From: DATBVX01 sp963705495
Lineage (GTDB): Bacteria > Pseudomonadota > Gammaproteobacteria > Steroidobacterales > Steroidobacteraceae
Reading direction: 5' to 3'
NCBI GenBank assembly: GCA_963705495.1
Contig: CAVPJQ010000004.1
Location: 62,001-126,000 of the forward strand
Length of the DNA: 64,000 nucleotides
The notes under the pieces: model-generated
Told to the model about the DNA's origin: nothing
The model's database searches: none
Seen by the model: the letters and a program-made list of their open reading frames with translations, nothing else
Position numbers and translations under genes: made by a program
Part shown: piece after piece, positions 63,633 through 64,000 of the stretch
Layout of the letters: every line of letters begins with the position of its first letter
How positions within the stretch are numbered: the first letter of the stretch is position 1

Positions 63633-64000
63633 ATGCGGAAGCTCAAGTTGGAATCGGCCCCGACACAGGTTGGCTCTGTTTACCCGGCTCCCTACGACAA
63701 GCCCTGCGTCGAGCGTCATCGCAGACGCCTCGGGGATGCCGGAGGCCTCACGCAATTTGGAGTGAACCTGACCCGGCTGCCGCCGGGTTGCTGGTCGAGC
63801 CAGCGCCATTGGCATACAGAAGAAGATGAGTTCGTATTCGTTGTCGAGGGCGAGGTCGTTCTCGTCACCGATGCGGGGGAGGAGACCCTGCGCGCTGGCG
63901 ATTGCGCAGCTTTTAAGGGCGGCGTGGCCGACGGCCATCACCTGCAGAACCGCTCGCGCCGGGATGCAATCGTGCTCGAGGTGGGCACGCGCCGGCCGGA
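63633..64000 (+). CDS. Cupin domain protein (3' truncated by window end)
   Basis: 122 residues are visible from ATG 63633, preceded by AGGAG, and the frame is open to the window end. It begins MRKLKLESAPTQVGSVYPAP, followed by the two cupin motifs: WSSQRHWHTEEDEFVFVVEG (metal-binding His-x-His..Glu) and AGDCAAFKGGVADGHHLQNR with a second His. The single-domain cupin binds a metal and is often a small sugar or amino-acid modifying or sensing protein. Function cannot be narrowed further. Confidence 0.85.
   Translation, partial: MRKLKLESAPTQVGSVYPAPYDKPCVERHRRRLGDAGGLTQFGVNLTRLPPGCWSSQRHWHTEEDEFVFVVEGEVVLVTDAGEETLRAGDCAAFKGGVADGHHLQNRSRRDAIVLEVGTRRP

Overview
The window is GC-rich, densely coded Gram-negative DNA. 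AsmA, MutY, the iron-trafficking protein YggX, Omp85-like and TonB-dependent outer-membrane proteins and many AraC/FecR-type regulators suggest a gammaproteobacterium, perhaps near Steroidobacteraceae, Nevskiales or Xanthomonadales. The taxonomic placement is inference from gene content only.

Layout. 0-14 kb is mostly household and stress genes: a DUF4097 envelope protein, AsmA, a START-like protein, mutY-yggX, a sulfite-oxidase-like molybdoenzyme with its cytochrome c, an EF-G paralogue, the ergothioneine pair egtB-egtD, a bestrophin-like/DUF4239 membrane protein, an S41-peptidase-like protein, and an intact tRNA-Phe at 13951. 14-28 kb is accessory: two AraC regulators, a patatin-Omp85 protein, a broken sulfatase joined to a broken outer-membrane protein, a reverse-strand cluster (two outer-membrane proteins, DUF1254, a large arylsulfatase), an arylamine N-acetyltransferase, and a DUF11/CFI-box surface protein.

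28.4-48.4 kb is the most striking part. Two c-di-GMP-I (GEMM-I) riboswitches, at about 28444 and 38937, lie on the plus strand. Each precedes part of what looks like one envelope-spanning machine. The first part has a periplasmic protein, large TPR proteins and lipoproteins, a TolQ/ExbB-type proton channel protein, two TolR/ExbD proteins, and a TonB-like protein whose C-terminus resembles the AgmX/PglI tail. The second part has a DUF11/SdrD-B surface protein and a 1774-residue outer-membrane protein with three OmpA-type domains and a predicted beta-barrel. The gene set resembles the Agl/Glt gliding and envelope-trafficking machinery of Myxococcus and its less-studied gammaproteobacterial relatives, here apparently under c-di-GMP control. 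Between 31.1 and 40.7 kb the reading frames break at many points and there is an imperfect tandem duplication. Because coding signal continues across the breaks, poor consensus sequence is at least as likely as gene decay.

48.5-64 kb holds a membrane-anchored winged-helix protein, msrA-msrB, a truncated zinc alcohol dehydrogenase beside a tRNA-Phe fragment (29 bp identical to the intact tRNA 37 kb away), a large Calx-beta lipoprotein with a GlyGly-CTERM-like tail, a FecI-FecR-TonB-receptor iron-uptake-type unit, an aldehyde dehydrogenase divergent from a small cytochrome c, a PqaA-family hydrolase, and a cupin gene cut by the window end. No CRISPR array, transposase, integrase or rRNA gene was seen.
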